In this document: positions 24,390-33,878 of the stretch, one piece after another
Position numbering within the stretch: position 1 is the first letter of the stretch
Layout of the letters: every line of letters begins with the position of its first letter
DNA from: Thalassotalea sp. PP2-459
GTDB lineage: Bacteria > Pseudomonadota > Gammaproteobacteria > Enterobacterales > Alteromonadaceae
Assembly: GCF_001913705.1 (NCBI RefSeq)
Contig: NZ_MKQD01000049.1
Span: 1-33,972 of the forward strand
Direction: 5' to 3'
Length of the DNA: 33,972 nucleotides
Position numbers and translations under genes: made by a program
The notes under the pieces: model-generated
Databases searched by the model: none
What the model saw: only the letters and a program-made list of their open reading frames with translations
What the model was told of the DNA's origin: nothing

Positions 24390-25628
24390 ATGCTTTATTT
24401 GTTTAATATTCAGTACGTAAGACTTTTAGTTTGTCTTATTATGCTTGTACTAACAGGCTCGGCTCATGCTGAAAAGAATATTATTAATTTCGCTGTTTTA
24501 GCTCATTCAGAACAACAAGAAGCAGTGTTACGCCAACAAATTTTACTATTCGAACGTTTGAATCCACATATCAGAGTACGTTTACGTATGCTTGATGGTA
24601 AAAACTATCCTGAACTCTTATCTAATTATAAAAAAGTAGCGAACAGTGTTGATGTATTAAATTGGTATTCAGGTAATCGATTAAAACAGTTAATCAATGA
24701 ACACTATATTACTTCTATTGATGAGTTTTGGTATCAGAATAACCTTCAAGCACTTTTTAGTGATGCAACTATTGAGCAGGTGAGCTACCAAGAGCGTATT
24801 TTTGCTGTTCCGTTTAGTATGTATGTTTGGGATATCTACTATAAGAAAAGTGTTTTCGAAAAGTTTGGTTTAACTGCGCCGACTACGTGGCAAGAGTTTT
24901 TACATATAGCTAATACGCTAAAACATCATGGAATTTCACCAATAGGTTTAGGATCTGAGCCACCTTGGCAGGTAGCAGCATGGTTTGACTATTTAATGTT
25001 GCGAATTAATGGTGCTCATCTATATAAAAAACTTATTTCAGGGGAGCTGTCATTTACTTCTCAAGAGGTTGTGGCTGTTTTTACACATTGGAAAAACTTA
25101 ATAGAGCAAGACTTTTTTATCAACAATCATCGTCAGTTTGATGGCGAAGAAATCATGCCGTTACTTTATCGTGAAGAGATAGGTATGAATCTTAGTGGCA
25201 GCTTTTCGTTAAGTGGTATGCCAAATTATGTGCAAAAGAGCGTTGGATTATTTCCTTTTCCTCAAGTTGGGAAAAATAAAGATCACAGCATTTTAGCGCC
25301 AATGTCTGCGCTAATGCTTACTGCACAGGGTAGAGCTAAACCTGAAAGCAAAACCTTGCTTGCTTTTTTTAGTCAATACAAAACCCAGCGTATGATTAAT
25401 GATGCTATGGCGACTATGTCTCCGATCCTCTACCAAGATGATGTGCATTCAAAGCTTATCAATGAGATCCACAGTGCTGAGCATATTTTCCAATTTTTAG
25501 ATCGCGAAATGCCTTTTGAAATGGCTGAGTTTAGTAAGCGTACTATGGCGGACTTTCTTAAACATCAAAACATTAAAAAAGTGACAGAGTCATTAGAAGC
25601 ATTTCGCCTTCAACAACAAAAACATTAA
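24390..25628 (+). CDS. Orphan extracellular solute-binding protein (SBP_bac_1-like)
   Basis: A 412-residue periplasmic protein. Residues about 9-28 form a signal peptide ending near GSAHAEK. The mature part has the layout of carbohydrate-type family 1 binding proteins: a first lobe with QQILLFERLNPHIRVRL, then VPFSMYVWDIYYKKSVFEKFGLTAPTTWQEF, GISPIGLGSEPPW, and a late MSGSF-like NLSGSFSLSG block. These usually deliver oligosaccharides to an ABC importer, but no permease or ATPase lies beside it, and pntA follows. It might feed a remote transporter or act as a sensor. The TTG at 24366 adds eight residues and is less likely than ATG 24390. A palindrome upstream suggests dedicated regulation. 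Confidence 0.85.
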   Translation: MLYLFNIQYVRLLVCLIMLVLTGSAHAEKNIINFAVLAHSEQQEAVLRQQILLFERLNPHIRVRLRMLDGKNYPELLSNYKKVANSVDVLNWYSGNRLKQLINEHYITSIDEFWYQNNLQALFSDATIEQVSYQERIFAVPFSMYVWDIYYKKSVFEKFGLTAPTTWQEFLHIANTLKHHGISPIGLGSEPPWQVAAWFDYLMLRINGAHLYKKLISGELSFTSQEVVAVFTHWKNLIEQDFFINNHRQFDGEEIMPLLYREEIGMNLSGSFSLSGMPNYVQKSVGLFPFPQVGKNKDHSILAPMSALMLTAQGRAKPESKTLLAFFSQYKTQRMINDAMATMSPILYQDDVHSKLINEIHSAEHIFQFLDREMPFEMAEFSKRTMADFLKHQNIKKVTESLEAFRLQQQKH

Positions 25629-25720
25629 CTATTACGGACTAAACCGCTTAAATAGCTTGAATTATCACCAATAAACGGTTAATTATTTAACAAAAGAACA
25701 ATAATTAACTAAGGCCTACT

Positions 25721-27268
25721 ATGATCATTGGTGTTGTTAAAGAGTCACAACGGGGTGAAAATCGTGTGGCAGCCTCTCCCACAAGTGTCTCCGCATTAAT
25801 TAAACTAGGATTCATCGTTTACGTTCAAAAAGGAGCAGGTTCAAAGGCCAGCTTTGAAGAACAGGCTTATATTGATGCTGGCGCTGAAATTGTGCCTAAA
25901 AAGAAGTGTTGGCAATGTGATTTGCTGTTAAAAGTAAACGCACCTACCGTTGATGAAATTGAACAAATTAAAGAGGGTGCAACACTTATTAGCTTCATTT
26001 CTCCGGCACAATCACCTGATCTATTAAAGCGCTTAAAAGAGAAGTCAATTACAACGTTAGCTATGGATATGGTGCCAAGAATGACACGGTCTCAATCGCT
26101 TGATGCCTTAAGTTCAATGGCGAACATTGCTGGATATAGAGCAGTAATTGAAGCAACTAACGCATTTGGTCGCTTTTTAACAGGCCAAATAACCGCAGCT
26201 GGAAATTTACCACCAGCGAAAATATTAATTATTGGTGCTGGAGTGGCTGGTCTTGCAGCAATAGGCACCGCCGGTAGTTTAGGCGCTATCGTTCGTGCCT
26301 TCGATACTCGCCCAGAAGTTCAAGAGCAAATTGAAAGTATGGGAGCCGAATTTTTAGTACTCGATTACCAAGAAGAAGAGTCTTTAGCATCAACAGATGG
26401 TTATGCGAAAGAAATGAGCAAGGCATTTATAGACGCCGAAATGGCGTTGTTTGCTGAACAAGCTCAAGATGTTGATATTATTATTACTACTGCAATGATC
26501 CCCGGCAAAAAATCACCAACGCTTATCACAGAAACAATGATTAAATCAATGAAGCCAGGTTCAGTGATTGTTGATTTAGCGGCAGCAGGTGGTGGTAACT
26601 GCGAGTTGACGACAGCAGGAAAGGTGATCAATAAGCATGGTGTTACTATTATTGGTTATACCGATTTGGTGTCACGGTTACCCAATCAATCTTCTCAACT
26701 TTATGCAAATAACTTGGTTAACTTACTTAAATTACTGTGCAAAGAGGGCAATGGTGAAATTTCACTAGATGTTGAAGATCAAGTTATTCGAAACATGCTT
26801 GTAATTCAAGGCGATGAAATTATGTTTCCACCGCCGGAAATAAAAATTAGTGCAACGTCGACTAAACCGGATAATAAAATTCCACATCAAGATGAAAAAC
26901 GACAGAAAAATACGGATTTAGCTGAAACATCCACAAATAAACTCGGCTTTGCTATTGGCGGCTCTTTACTTTTTGCTTGGATCGCAAGTGTCGCCCCAAG
27001 CGACTTTCTCGCGCATTTTACTGTATTCGTATTGGCTTGCATTATCGGTTATTACGTTGTTTGGAACGTAACGCATGCATTGCATACTCCTTTGATGAGC
27101 GTAACGAATGCGATATCGGGCATCATTATTGTTGGCGCGTTATTGCAGGTTGGTTCTGAAAATATAATCGTTCAGGTGCTTGCAGGTATCGCAATTCTTA
27201 TTGCGACCATTAATATTGTGGGTGGCTTTTTTGTCACTAAACGCATGTTAAAAATGTTTAAAAAATAA
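25721..27268 (+). CDS. pntA: NAD(P) transhydrogenase subunit alpha
   Basis: A 515-residue subunit of the proton-translocating transhydrogenase, which reduces NADP+ with NADH using the proton-motive force. Domain I (about 1-380) has the alanine dehydrogenase-like N-terminus [20 protein letters not shown], the segment [27 protein letters not shown], and NAD-binding [19 protein letters not shown] with GAGVAG at 172-177. A polar linker at about 375-410 leads to four predicted membrane helices of domain II (about 412-510). Size is close to E. coli PntA. An AAGGCCTACT Shine-Dalgarno precedes ATG 25721. It lies ten bases before pntB. Confidence 0.96.
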   Translation: MIIGVVKESQRGENRVAASPTSVSALIKLGFIVYVQKGAGSKASFEEQAYIDAGAEIVPKKKCWQCDLLLKVNAPTVDEIEQIKEGATLISFISPAQSPDLLKRLKEKSITTLAMDMVPRMTRSQSLDALSSMANIAGYRAVIEATNAFGRFLTGQITAAGNLPPAKILIIGAGVAGLAAIGTAGSLGAIVRAFDTRPEVQEQIESMGAEFLVLDYQEEESLASTDGYAKEMSKAFIDAEMALFAEQAQDVDIIITTAMIPGKKSPTLITETMIKSMKPGSVIVDLAAAGGGNCELTTAGKVINKHGVTIIGYTDLVSRLPNQSSQLYANNLVNLLKLLCKEGNGEISLDVEDQVIRNMLVIQGDEIMFPPPEIKISATSTKPDNKIPHQDEKRQKNTDLAETSTNKLGFAIGGSLLFAWIASVAPSDFLAHFTVFVLACIIGYYVVWNVTHALHTPLMSVTNAISGIIIVGALLQVGSENIIVQVLAGIAILIATINIVGGFFVTKRMLKMFKK

Positions 27269-27278
27269 GGAACAGCTC

Positions 27279-28685
27279 ATGGAATTATCTTACGGGTTAA
27301 TCGGAGCTGCTTATTTAATTGCGGCAGTATTATTTATTTTGAGTCTATCAGGGTTGAGCAAACAAGAAACTGCGCAATCAGGTAATTATTTTGGTATGGC
27401 AGGAATGGCCATTGCTCTACTTGCTACATTAGCAGATCCACGCGTTGATAATGTGCTAGTGATCATTGTTGCCATGTTAATAGGTAGTGTCATTGGTTTA
27501 AAGTTAGCTAAACAAGTTGAAATGACACAAATGCCTGAACTTGTTGCTATCTTACATAGCTTTGTAGGCTTAGCTGCGGTATTGGTGGGCTTTAATAGCT
27601 ACTTCGCAATGGATCATCATCTACTACAAGTATTAACTGACACACAAATTATCAGTGTTAATATTCATTTAACTGAAATATTTCTTGGGGTCTTTATTGG
27701 TGCAGTTACCTTCACTGGCTCGATCGTTGCCTTTGGTAAACTAAGAGGTATTATTAATTCATCCGCGCTAATGTTACCACATCGTCATAAAATGAATTTA
27801 GCCGCAGGTATTGTTTGTACCTTTTTAATGATCTCTTTCGTGAAACAAGGGGGAGGAGATTTTATTCTATTTGTGATGACGGCAATAGCATTACTGTTTG
27901 GTTGGCATTTGGTAGCGTCTATTGGTGGTGCAGATATGCCAGTGGTTGTTTCCATGTTAAATTCATATTCTGGTTGGGCGGCAGCGGCTGCTGGTTTTAT
28001 GTTAAGTAACGATTTACTTATCATCACCGGTGCTTTGGTAGGCTCTTCAGGAGCGATTTTATCTTACATAATGTGCAAAGCGATGAACCGCTCGTTTATT
28101 AGTGTGATTGCTGGCGGTTTTGGTACAGAAGTGTTGGTTGATCATGATAAAGATTATGGTAGTTATTGTGAAACTGAGTCAAGTGAAGTAGCAAATCTAC
28201 TATCAGATGCAAAAACAGTGGTTATTACCCCAGGCTATGGCATGGCTGTTGCGCAAGCGCAATATCCTGTTTATGAGCTTACTCAACAATTACAAGCTAA
28301 AGGTGTCGAGGTTAAGTTTGCTATTCATCCCGTTGCGGGACGTTTACCTGGTCATATGAATGTATTACTTGCTGAAGCAAAAGTGCCTTATGATATTGTA
28401 TTAGGCATGGATGAAATTAATCAGGATTTTCAGCACACCGATGTGGTATTGGTTATTGGTGCTAATGACACGGTAAATCCTGCTGCGGCAGAAGATCCTA
28501 ATAGCCCTATTGCTGGTATGCCAGTATTAGAGGTATGGCATGCTAAAAATGTCATTGTTTTTAAACGTTCAATGAATACCGGTTATGCGGGTGTACAAAA
28601 CCCACTGTTTTTTAAAGATAATACTAAAATGTTATTTGGTGATGCAAAAGAGTCAGTGAATAACATTATTGCTGCGGTAGAATAA
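27279..28685 (+). CDS. pntB: NAD(P) transhydrogenase subunit beta
   Basis: A 468-residue inner-membrane subunit. Residues about 1-265 hold roughly nine membrane helices carrying the proton path, including [20 protein letters not shown] and [22 protein letters not shown]. The C-terminal NADP(H)-binding domain III (about 295-468) has [51 protein letters not shown] and MNTGYAGV. Together with PntA it forms the functional enzyme. An AAGGAACAGCTC Shine-Dalgarno lies within the ten-base gap from pntA. All family blocks are intact. Confidence 0.96.
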   Translation: MELSYGLIGAAYLIAAVLFILSLSGLSKQETAQSGNYFGMAGMAIALLATLADPRVDNVLVIIVAMLIGSVIGLKLAKQVEMTQMPELVAILHSFVGLAAVLVGFNSYFAMDHHLLQVLTDTQIISVNIHLTEIFLGVFIGAVTFTGSIVAFGKLRGIINSSALMLPHRHKMNLAAGIVCTFLMISFVKQGGGDFILFVMTAIALLFGWHLVASIGGADMPVVVSMLNSYSGWAAAAAGFMLSNDLLIITGALVGSSGAILSYIMCKAMNRSFISVIAGGFGTEVLVDHDKDYGSYCETESSEVANLLSDAKTVVITPGYGMAVAQAQYPVYELTQQLQAKGVEVKFAIHPVAGRLPGHMNVLLAEAKVPYDIVLGMDEINQDFQHTDVVLVIGANDTVNPAAAEDPNSPIAGMPVLEVWHAKNVIVFKRSMNTGYAGVQNPLFFKDNTKMLFGDAKESVNNIIAAVE

Positions 28686-28733
28686 ACATAGATTTCTCTT
28701 GATAAGTGTCAACAAAACCAGAGAGCATACAAT

Positions 28734-28973
28734 ATGAGCGTTAAATTTTGGCTAAAACGAGCTTGCTTAGTTTATGCCGCAGTATTTATATTATTATTCA
28801 TTTCTGAATGTATTAAAGGTCACAAAATTATCGATGGGTTAATTTTCGCTTTAGAGTGGTCTTTACTTTCTACCATGGTGTTTATTAGCACGCGTTTGTA
28901 TTACGTGCGTAAAGGAAAGTCGTGTGCGTTGTGTAATGACATGCCAATGAAAAGTGATAAAGGGGACATTTAA
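28734..28973 (+). CDS. Small membrane protein with CxxC motif, downstream of pntB
   Basis: A 79-residue protein with two hydrophobic segments (about 9-27 and 35-55) and a cytoplasmic-type polar tail KGKSCALCNDMPMKSDKGDI containing a CALC (CxxC) pair. I do not recognise a family. The 48-base gap after pntB has no terminator, so it may be transcribed with the transhydrogenase genes. The CxxC could bind a metal or act in redox, but that is speculation. It overlaps the next small gene by 20 bases if that gene begins at GTG 28954. Confidence 0.65.
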   Translation: MSVKFWLKRACLVYAAVFILLFISECIKGHKIIDGLIFALEWSLLSTMVFISTRLYYVRKGKSCALCNDMPMKSDKGDI

Positions 28974-29256
28974 GATTACTGAATTGACCCGTTTATCTCA
29001 TTACCAACTCGCAACAATTATTGGTATTTTTGGCATTATTATTGCGCTTTTATTTCATCTGATCCATTTTTATTTTGTTGATCTTTCTCTTTTCGGTTAT
29101 CGCGTGCTTTTAGCGCCAGGTATGTTTGTGTTAAGTCTTTTTACAGAAGAGCTCAGCTATAAAATAAAAATGCTGCTGATGCTTTCAGGTCAATTTATGG
29201 GTTATGCTGCTGGCTATATTGTATTCGTATGGATCCAAAACAACATTGCCGATTAA
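28954..29256 (+). CDS. Small multi-helix membrane protein
   Basis: About 100 residues with three hydrophobic segments (about 18-40, 45-62 and 71-95 of the longest frame), no recognisable motif and no cysteines. The start is unclear: GTG 28954 lies inside the previous gene without a clear Shine-Dalgarno, while TTG 28984 and an ATT at 28975 are better placed after AAAGGGG. It probably forms a small operon with the preceding membrane protein. I cannot assign a function. Confidence 0.6.
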   Translation: MIKGTFKITELTRLSHYQLATIIGIFGIIIALLFHLIHFYFVDLSLFGYRVLLAPGMFVLSLFTEELSYKIKMLLMLSGQFMGYAAGYIVFVWIQNNIAD

Positions 29257-29335
29257 ACCATTAATTTACTATTGCAACTAATAAACCAACAGATTCTTTG
29301 TTATCCTAACGAAAACAAACAAATAGAGTGAACGT

Positions 29336-30733
29336 GTGATTTTTGATGCTGTGGGCCAAATCAATGGCTATTTATGGGGTAGTATTTTAATTTACCTTTT
29401 AACGGGGTGTGGTGTTTGGTTCTCAATTCGGTTGAAGTTTATTCAGCTACGTCATTTCTTTCATATGTTTACTTTATTACGTTTTAGCCGACAAAAAAGT
29501 CAACATGGTATTTCATCCTTTCAAGCATTATGTACCTCGTTAGCCGCGCGAGTTGGTACGGGAAACTTAATGGGCGTGGCTGTGGCCATATCTTTAGGTG
29601 GTGCTGGTGCTGTTTTTTGGATGTGGGTCATCGCCTTTGTTGGTATGGCAACAGCTTTTGCAGAAAGCCTGCTTGGCCAGTTATATAAAGAGAAAGATGC
29701 AAATGGTAACTTTCGCGGTGGCCCAGCTTACTATATGCGCAAAGGGCTAAACAGTAAGTTCTTAGCAATCACCTTTTCATTGTGTTTATTTTTTGGGTAT
29801 GGTTTTGTTTTTAGTTCAGTACAAGCGAACTCTATTACTGATGCCTTTTCTGGTTCCTTTGGTGTTGAACCCATTTATACAGGGATCTTTATAGCCATAC
29901 TAACCGCTTGGGTTGTAATGGGCGGCTTAAAAAATATTGCTCGTTTTTCTGAAATCATTGTCCCTTTTATGGGCGTAGCGTATTTACTTATTTGTTTAGT
30001 TGTAATGGGGATGAATGTTGAGCATTTACCTGGCATATTTGCACTTATTGTTAAGTCTGCGCTGGGCTTAGAGCAAGCAGGAGGCGGCCTTGTTGGTGCG
30101 GCAATTGTGCAAGGGGTGAAAAGAGGTTTGTATTCAAATGAAGCGGGTATGGGTAGCGCTCCTAATGTGGCTGCCGCCGCAACAACATACCCTGCACATC
30201 CTGCCTCACAAGGTTACATTCAGATGTTAGCGGTGTTTTTTGATACCATTATTATTTGTACTTGTACGGCTTGCTTAATTTTATTATTTGACAATGCTGA
30301 GCAGGGAATTCAAGGCATACAACTGACTCAGCAAGCATTAGCTTCTCAAGTAGGAGCATGGGGGAGTGACTTTATTACCATCGCGATTTTATTTTTTGGT
30401 TTTACGTCAATCATTGCCAGCTTTGCCTACGCAGAAACAAATTTAAAATACTTAAGATTGGATACACTTTTAGGTCACTGGTTTTTACGTATTGGCTTTT
30501 TATTCATGTTAATTTTTGGCTCCGTTGCTAGCTTACCTCAAGTGATCGCATTGGCAGATTTATCAACAGGTGTCATGACGATAATCAATGTGATAGCGCT
30601 GTTTTTACTTTCCAAAGTTATTATTCATGTGACGAAAGATTATCACCAACAAATGAAAAATAATGTATTGCCAAGTTATCAACCTAATGAAGCAGAGAAA
30701 GAAAAATTTAAATTAACGCCAAAAGTTTGGTAA
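29336..30733 (+). CDS. AGCS-family sodium:amino acid symporter
   Basis: A 465-residue inner-membrane carrier of the alanine or glycine:cation symporter family (AlsT/DagA type), importing Ala or Gly with Na+. About ten membrane helices are visible. Family blocks include SLAARVGTGNLMGVAVAISLGGAGAVFWMW, FAESLLGQLYKEKD, FRGGPAYYM, GGLKNIARFSEIIVPFM, and the GLYSNEAGMGSAPNVAAAA segment. The start is GTG 29336 with a weak AGAG Shine-Dalgarno. Sodium coupling fits a marine organism. The exact substrate is not readable from sequence. Confidence 0.92.
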   Translation: MIFDAVGQINGYLWGSILIYLLTGCGVWFSIRLKFIQLRHFFHMFTLLRFSRQKSQHGISSFQALCTSLAARVGTGNLMGVAVAISLGGAGAVFWMWVIAFVGMATAFAESLLGQLYKEKDANGNFRGGPAYYMRKGLNSKFLAITFSLCLFFGYGFVFSSVQANSITDAFSGSFGVEPIYTGIFIAILTAWVVMGGLKNIARFSEIIVPFMGVAYLLICLVVMGMNVEHLPGIFALIVKSALGLEQAGGGLVGAAIVQGVKRGLYSNEAGMGSAPNVAAAATTYPAHPASQGYIQMLAVFFDTIIICTCTACLILLFDNAEQGIQGIQLTQQALASQVGAWGSDFITIAILFFGFTSIIASFAYAETNLKYLRLDTLLGHWFLRIGFLFMLIFGSVASLPQVIALADLSTGVMTIINVIALFLLSKVIIHVTKDYHQQMKNNVLPSYQPNEAEKEKFKLTPKVW

Positions 30734-30789
30734 TGCTTCAGCTTAAATAACAAATCGCGTGATAAAAGTACTACAACAACATTGAAACT

Positions 30790-30798
30790 TGTTATACT
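30790..30798 (+). promoter_or_regulatory. Candidate extended -10 promoter for the helicase gene
   Basis: TGTTATACT is an extended -10 element (TG-N-TATACT) 32 bases before GTG 30831. It lies within the loop of a long-range inverted repeat (AAATCGCG at 30752-30759 and CGCGATTT at 30802-30809, followed by T's). That repeat could end upstream transcription weakly or fold in read-through RNA. Confidence 0.45.
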
Positions 30799-30830
30799 TC
30801 GCGCGATTTTTTAGGTTTAAGGTGAATATC

Positions 30831-32114
30831 GTGAGTGTAGATGCAATTGGCTTATCAGCAGACTTATTGAAAGCGGTTAAAGCGTGTGGTTATAAAACGC
30901 TAACGCCGATACAGCAAAACGCTATACCTGCTATTCGAGCTGGGCATGATGTATTAGCAAGTGCACAAACAGGTACAGGGAAAACTGCAGCATTTACCTT
31001 ACCCATTCTTGATCTACTTGCGCAACAAAGGACGAATGAACAAGCGTCTTTACGTGCAGTTATATTAACGCCTACCCGAGAACTTGCTATGCAAGTTGCC
31101 ACGAATATTGAACAATACAGTCAATTTTTACCACTTAAATCTGGCGTTATCTTTGGTGGTGGGAAAATGGCAAGTCAAGCAAATATGTTAAAAGCAGGGC
31201 TTGATATTTTAGTAGCAACCCCAGGCCGCTTGTTAGAGCACATGGCATTGCGTAATGTCTCATTATCTCAAGTGAAACATTTAGTACTTGATGAAGCCGA
31301 TCGTATGTTAGATATGGGCTTCTTAACAGATATTGAACGTATTCGTGAAGGTATCAAGGTATCACCACAAACCATGTTATTTTCAGCAACATTTTCTGAA
31401 AAGGTGAAAACATTAGCACAACAAATGTTAACTCACCCAAAAATGATTGAAGTAGCGAAACAAAATACCACCTCAGGAAAAGTAAAACAGTTTGTTTACC
31501 GAGTCAGTGAAGCACGAAAGCGAGAATTACTGTCTGAATTAATTGGTGTGAATAATTGGCAACAAGTGTTAGTTTTTGCTGGCACTAGAGAAAGTGCCAA
31601 TCAACTGGCGAAAGAATTGAAACTAGATGGCATTAAAGCTAGTTTGTGCCACGGTGAAAAATCGCAAGGAGCGCGCAACAAAGCGTTAGCGCAATTTACC
31701 TCAGGCGAGGTTAGAGTGTTAGTTGCAACTGATGTGGCAGCTCGAGGCCTCGATATTCCTGATCTTCCATATGTTGTCAATTTCCATTTACCGTTTTTAG
31801 CAGAAGATTACGTGCATCGCATTGGCCGTACCGGGCGCGCAGGTAAAACCGGCACTGCAGTTTCTTTAGTGAGCCCTAAAGATGAAAAATTTTTAGCTAA
31901 TATAGAAGTATTAATTAATAGAAAGTTCGAACATGTTGTACTCGCAGGTTATGAATTTGATCCGATGACTGAGCGAAAACAACCGAGAAGTGATAAAACA
32001 AAGCCAGCAAGTAAAAACCGCTACCAATCAACGCGTGATAAAAATCAGTTGATTAAGAAAAAACAAAGCGTAACCAGTAAAGCCAATGCTAAGGTTAAAA
32101 AGAAACGTAAATAA
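30831..32114 (+). CDS. rhlE: DEAD-box ATP-dependent RNA helicase, RhlE type
   Basis: A 427-residue RNA helicase that unwinds short RNA duplexes, probably in ribosome assembly or RNA decay. The Q motif (GYKTLTPIQ), Walker A AQTGTGKT at 45-52, PTRELA, TPGRLLEH, DEAD at 154-157, SAT at 185-187, and C-terminal VATDVAARGLDIPDLPYV and HRIGRTGRAGKTG are all present. A basic, low-complexity tail from about 375 to the end (rich in Lys/Arg/Ser) likely binds RNA. I start at GTG 30831, because AAGGTGA lies seven bases upstream; the frame extends to TTG 30789 without support. Several RhlE paralogues may exist, so the symbol is approximate. Confidence 0.88.
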   Translation: MSVDAIGLSADLLKAVKACGYKTLTPIQQNAIPAIRAGHDVLASAQTGTGKTAAFTLPILDLLAQQRTNEQASLRAVILTPTRELAMQVATNIEQYSQFLPLKSGVIFGGGKMASQANMLKAGLDILVATPGRLLEHMALRNVSLSQVKHLVLDEADRMLDMGFLTDIERIREGIKVSPQTMLFSATFSEKVKTLAQQMLTHPKMIEVAKQNTTSGKVKQFVYRVSEARKRELLSELIGVNNWQQVLVFAGTRESANQLAKELKLDGIKASLCHGEKSQGARNKALAQFTSGEVRVLVATDVAARGLDIPDLPYVVNFHLPFLAEDYVHRIGRTGRAGKTGTAVSLVSPKDEKFLANIEVLINRKFEHVVLAGYEFDPMTERKQPRSDKTKPASKNRYQSTRDKNQLIKKKQSVTSKANAKVKKKRK

Positions 32115-32119
32115 GCGTT

Positions 32120-32779
32120 ATGGTAAAGCACTTAATTACTGAAGCCCCTTTTGCTTATCGTTTTACTTGTTGGTTCTGCGGAGAGCCAACAAATAAAACA
32201 TTTTCTTTTCCACAACACAGCCATTATGTACCTGATTGTGTTCATCCCCCGATTACCCTTTATACTTGTGCCGAATGTTTGCGTTGGGCAAATACTGCGC
32301 ATGTAGATAATGTTTGGCAGGTCAGGTTTGTCGTAAAAAAAGCGTTAATAAAACATTATAAAAAACATCTCGCTATTGGTATTAATTGGACAAAGAAATC
32401 GCTTGAAGAAAGCGGTTTTGAACTGGGTAACTTTGCTTCTTTTCAAAGAAGTGCTTGGATGATGTATGAAATAGCACGCGATAGAGTAAACTTTTCAGGT
32501 TGGCCATTAGAAGTTAATGGAAAGACACTGGACGCTTCATCTGCCTTTTTAACACAACCTTTCTGGTTTGACGGTGTTGAATATCCTTCAATTGAGCAAG
32601 CGATTAATCAATATGCAGAAAATTTTTCATTAAATAAACATTATTTAAAGCAAGTGTTGTCTGTTGTCGGAAAAGAAAAATTTTCATTGGCAATTAGGTT
32701 CTGTCGTGTGCAGGTTGGGGCCACACCACAAGAAAGAGCATACGCATTACGAATGCTCAGTGTAGATTATACAAAGTAG
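32120..32779 (+). CDS. Unknown protein with N-terminal zinc-finger-like cysteines
   Basis: A 219-residue cytoplasmic protein. The N-terminal part has CWFCGEPT (Cys17, Cys20), a Cys at 40, and CAEC (Cys50, Cys53), a possible zinc-binding treble-clef or ribbon. The remaining 150 residues have no motif I recognise; aromatic residues are frequent (SGWPLEV, FWFDGVEYPS). ATG 32120 is only five bases after the helicase stop, implying co-transcription and perhaps a shared RNA-related function, which is inference. No signal peptide or membrane segment. Confidence 0.7.
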   Translation: MVKHLITEAPFAYRFTCWFCGEPTNKTFSFPQHSHYVPDCVHPPITLYTCAECLRWANTAHVDNVWQVRFVVKKALIKHYKKHLAIGINWTKKSLEESGFELGNFASFQRSAWMMYEIARDRVNFSGWPLEVNGKTLDASSAFLTQPFWFDGVEYPSIEQAINQYAENFSLNKHYLKQVLSVVGKEKFSLAIRFCRVQVGATPQERAYALRMLSVDYTK

Positions 32780-32795
32780 TAGCTTACAAAATCGA

Positions 32796-33686
32796 TTAAA
32801 TAATACTTAAGCGACACGGCTTTGCTAGTTTTTGTTGATAAAGGCAATTATCGGCACGTTCGAATAACGAATATTCATTATCTGCTCTTGTCATTAATGC
32901 ACAGCCTATTGAGCTACTGACCTCATATCTTGCAAGTAAGCTATTAGTATTCACTGAATGTTGTAATCTACTTTCAATTATCGTTAGTGCTTGTTCATCT
33001 GCGTTTTCGACAATGATTGCAAATTCATCACCGCCGAATCTAAATAAACTTTCAGAGTCTCTTACACTTTCAATTAATGCTTGAGCAAAATGGGTTAACA
33101 CTTGATCGCCAACATGATGTCCATGGTTATCGTTCACGGCTTTAAATTTATTTAAATCACACACAATTAAGCCGACTTTAGTGCCTTGTCTATTGGCATG
33201 ATGCATTGCGCGTTTAATTTGTTGATCAAAATGACGTCTATTGCCTAACCCCGTTAAACCGTCTTGCATTGCTAAGCTAAGTGCTTGCTGATATAGCATT
33301 GCATTATTTAGCGGGTGTACTAATAACGTGTGCAAGTTCTTTAACATATTATAAGAGGCCAATGGCATTGGCTTGTTTAAGGCGTATGTTAATGTACCGA
33401 TATAACGCTTATTGACTTTAAGCTCAAAATGTCGCTCTTTTCTTGCAAGTTTACTTCCACGCATTTCACCACTAGTAACATCATTTTTAAAGTAAAGCCC
33501 AGTAAAATCGACAAATTTCGTTACTTCCATGGCAAAAATATTGAGAATAGTATCAATATCTAAGCTTGTTTGAAGTTGTTCTGCTAAGGCTAGTTTTCGA
33601 GAATTATTTTGACGGTCTTGCGTATCAAATAACCTAAACGCGTTAAATTCAACGTGATCGCTATTGACCAAATTAAGCGTTTGCAT
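32796..33686 (-). CDS. Diguanylate cyclase with N-terminal GAF-like region
   Basis: A 296-residue soluble protein that probably makes cyclic di-GMP. Residues about 30-130 look like a GAF-type sensory fold (LQTSLDIDTILNIFAMEVTK start). The GGDEF domain occupies about 135-296: DGLTGLGNRRHFD, DLNKFKAVNDNHGHHVGD, and the active-site FGGDEF with GGDEF at 218-222. The inhibitory site five residues before the signature reads RDSE rather than the usual RxxD, so product inhibition may be weaker. No membrane segment, so it is presumably a cytoplasmic sensor. GAGGTG lies 5-6 bases before ATG 33686. It converges with the zinc-finger-like gene at a 16-base gap. Confidence 0.92.
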   Translation of the reverse strand: MQTLNLVNSDHVEFNAFRLFDTQDRQNNSRKLALAEQLQTSLDIDTILNIFAMEVTKFVDFTGLYFKNDVTSGEMRGSKLARKERHFELKVNKRYIGTLTYALNKPMPLASYNMLKNLHTLLVHPLNNAMLYQQALSLAMQDGLTGLGNRRHFDQQIKRAMHHANRQGTKVGLIVCDLNKFKAVNDNHGHHVGDQVLTHFAQALIESVRDSESLFRFGGDEFAIIVENADEQALTIIESRLQHSVNTNSLLARYEVSSSIGCALMTRADNEYSLFERADNCLYQQKLAKPCRLSII

Positions 33687-33706
33687 AAAAGCACCTCTAT
33701 AAAGTA

Positions 33707-33712
33707 ATTATA
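33707..33712 (-). promoter_or_regulatory. Candidate -10 box for the diguanylate cyclase gene
   Basis: A perfect TATAAT on the minus strand, 20 bases upstream of the ATG at 33686. The -35 position (CGGCAC) is not consensus. Confidence 0.4.
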
Positions 33713-33831
33713 CTCTTTAAGCAAATAAAGTGCCGAATATGTAAGCTGTTGATTATTAAGTGGCAGTTTATCCGTTAGGTACCGGTTTAGTGGCAATTTA
33801 TTTTAGTTCTCAGCTTTTGTCGGCATCTTGA

Positions 33832-33846
33832 CGGCAATTATTGCCG
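33832..33846. promoter_or_regulatory. 15-bp palindrome upstream of the diguanylate cyclase gene
   Basis: CGGCAATTATTGCCG is a perfect inverted repeat about 150 bases upstream of the cyclase start and 33 bases from the repeat element at the right edge. A related half-site TGGCAATTT occurs at 33791-33799. It could be an operator; no T-run supports a terminator. Confidence 0.4.
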
Positions 33847-33878
33847 CTAAGCAGAAACATTGAAACTGATAAAATGAC

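Noticed and set aside
33590-33796. 68-residue minus-strand frame overlapping the cyclase start
   Set aside because: It overlaps the well-supported cyclase gene and its ribosome site in another frame.
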